Notes under the pieces: generated by a model
The model's database searches: none
The model's input: only the letters and a program-made list of their open reading frames with translations
What the model was told of the DNA's origin: nothing
Shown here: positions 4,959 to 6,035 of the stretch, piece after piece
Numbering within the stretch: the stretch's first letter is position 1
How the letters are laid out: every line of letters begins with the position of its first letter
Made by a program: the position numbers and the translations under genes
Assembly: GCA_023424215.1 (NCBI GenBank)
Contig: JAFAEC010000103.1
Coordinates: 1 to 6,035, forward strand
Source of the DNA: Pseudomonadota bacterium
GTDB lineage: Bacteria > Pseudomonadota > Alphaproteobacteria > Caulobacterales > Caulobacteraceae
Direction of reading: 5' to 3'
Length of the DNA: 6,035 bases

Positions 4959-6002
4959 ATGCGGCTTGTGTGGCTGACCGGATCGCTGGCGCTTGCGCTT
5001 CTGCTGGCCGTGCTGGCGCTGCAGGTTCCCCGGCCCGCCCCCGCGGACGTCCCGCCCCCGGCCTTCTCCGCCGCCCGCGCCCTCGCCGACGTGAACGAGA
5101 TCGCGCGTGCGCCCCACCCGCTCGGCTCGACAGAGCACGCCCGCGTCCAGGCCGTCCTGCTGGAGCGCATGGAGGCGCTGGGTCTCCAGACGTCCACCCA
5201 GGCGGGCCCGATCTCCCGCGGCTCGGCCCGATACCTGCGCCAGATGGGCGGCGATCCGGCCGCCGCCGGCTTCACCGCGGTGAACCTGATCGGCGTCCTG
5301 CCCGGAAGAAAGCCGGAACTGCCCGCCGTGGCGCTCATGGCCCACTACGACACCGTGCCCATGTCGGCCGGGGCGGCGGACGATTCGACCGGCGTCGCGG
5401 CCGTGCTGGAGGCGGTGCGCGCCATCCGGGCCCGCGGGCCGGCGGATCGCACCCTCGTGGTCCTGCTCACCGACGCCGAGGAGATCGGCCTCGACGGCGC
5501 GCGCATCTTCTGGGGCGGCCATCCCTTGCGCGACCGCATCGGAGCCGTGGTCAACCTCGAGGCCCGCGGCGGCGGCGGGCGGGCGATGATGTTCGAGACC
5601 GGCCGCGGCAATGCGCAGACCATCGATCTGTTCGCGCGCGTCGCCGGCCGGGTCGACGGCGGCGTCACCTCGAATTCGCTGGCGGTGTTCGTCTACGCGA
5701 TGATGCCGAACGGCACCGACTTCACCGTTCCGCGCGATCGCGGGGTGCAGGGGCTGAACCTCGCCTTCATCGGACGTCCCGAGCAGTATCACGCCCCCGT
5801 CTCGACCCCCGAGGCCCTCGATCCGGGCAGCGTCCAGCATATCGGATCCCAGGCGCTGGAGGCGGCCGACGCCCTGCTGCGCGCGCCAGAGCTGCCCGCC
5901 CGCACCAGCGACGCCGTCTACGCCGACCTGTTCGGCCGGGCCGTGATCGCCCACCCGCCGGTCCTCGGCTGGGCCCTGTTCGCCGTCGCGGCGGTCCTGC
6001 TC
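4959..6002 (+). CDS. M28-family zinc metallopeptidase, membrane-anchored, truncated by the contig end
   Basis: This is probably a two-zinc aminopeptidase-type enzyme facing the periplasm. Residues about 4-23 (VWLTGSLALALLLAVLALQV) form a signal anchor. The catalytic domain (about 40-310) has the M28 ligands in order: His129-Asp131 (MAHYDTVP), Asp141/Asp142 (ADDSTG), the Glu174-Glu175 pair (TDAEE; general base plus metal ligand), Glu201 (NLEARG) and His278 (EQYHAP). The NLEARGGGG stretch fits the FXNA/Pff1-like membrane M28 branch, whose members continue with several membrane helices. A second membrane helix is just beginning (VLGWALFAVAAVLL, 335-348). Genomic sequence stops at codon 348; the next six codons and the stop at 6021-6023 are adapter sequence, so the true C-terminus is missing. 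The ATG is supported by GGGGAGGG about 8 nt upstream. The peptidase family is certain, the substrate unknown. Confidence 0.92.
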
Positions 6003-6035
6003 CTGTCTATTATACACATATGACGCTGCCGACGA
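6003..6035. other. Sequencing adapter contamination (Nextera/Tn5 mosaic end plus read-1 tail)
   Basis: The last 33 bases match the reverse complement of the Nextera transposase read-1 adapter at 31 positions. The first 19 correspond to the Tn5 mosaic end CTGTCTCTTATACACATCT, and the last 14 (GACGCTGCCGACGA, 6022-6035) match the read-1 tail perfectly. The two differences are A instead of C at 6009 and 6020. This is library DNA left on a contig end, not genome. Confidence 0.97.

Noticed and set aside
4836..6017. A 393-codon open frame on the minus strand opposite the peptidase gene
   Set aside because: It lies wholly antisense to a gene with all M28 metal ligands, its predicted protein is low-complexity Gly/Arg/His/Ala with no motif, and it begins inside the adapter. 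High GC content makes such shadow frames common.

Overview
The window is GC-rich, densely coding DNA, most likely from an alphaproteobacterium of the order Caulobacterales (Brevundimonas or Caulobacter type). The best evidence is a recognisable chpT, the histidine phosphotransferase that passes phosphate from CckA to CtrA. It is followed directly by a stand-alone CheY-like receiver and a CheR-like methyltransferase. From memory, a chpT-cheY-cheR arrangement also occurs in Caulobacter crescentus; this was not checked here.

Layout. At the left edge is the 3' end of an unrecognised helical protein (2-562, +). It converges on cysQ (559-1344, -), and their stop codons interlock in one CTAG. Divergent from cysQ is chpT (1434-2090, +). 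A 101-bp gap holds two CtrA-box-like sites and a GANTC (CcrM) site, and leads into the receiver gene (2192-2563) and, 4 nt later, the cheR-like gene (2568-3386). Next come three small genes: a 76-residue soluble protein behind a candidate general-stress (EcfG/SigT-type) promoter (3449-3679), a 74-residue exported or membrane protein closed by a strong terminator (3815-4039), and a possible 40-residue basic CxxH/CxxC protein (4127-4249). On the minus strand is a PA2169/DUF2383-type four-helix protein (4355-4807), also behind a candidate EcfG-type promoter. Divergent from it, an M28-family membrane-anchored metallopeptidase starts at 4959 and runs off the end.

The last 33 bases (6003-6035) are not genomic. 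They match the Illumina Nextera (Tn5) adapter at 31 of 33 positions, so the window ends at an untrimmed contig end. The apparent stop of the peptidase at 6021-6023 is adapter sequence, and the gene is truncated at 6002.

How the genes may work together: ChpT, the receiver and the CheR-like enzyme form a signalling cluster, and the CtrA-like sites suggest that the receiver-cheR pair is cell-cycle controlled by the regulator that ChpT phosphorylates. The two candidate EcfG promoters hint that the 76-residue protein and the PA2169-like protein belong to the general stress response. These regulatory links are inferred from motifs. I saw no mobile element, CRISPR array, tRNA, rRNA or clearly new multi-gene system.
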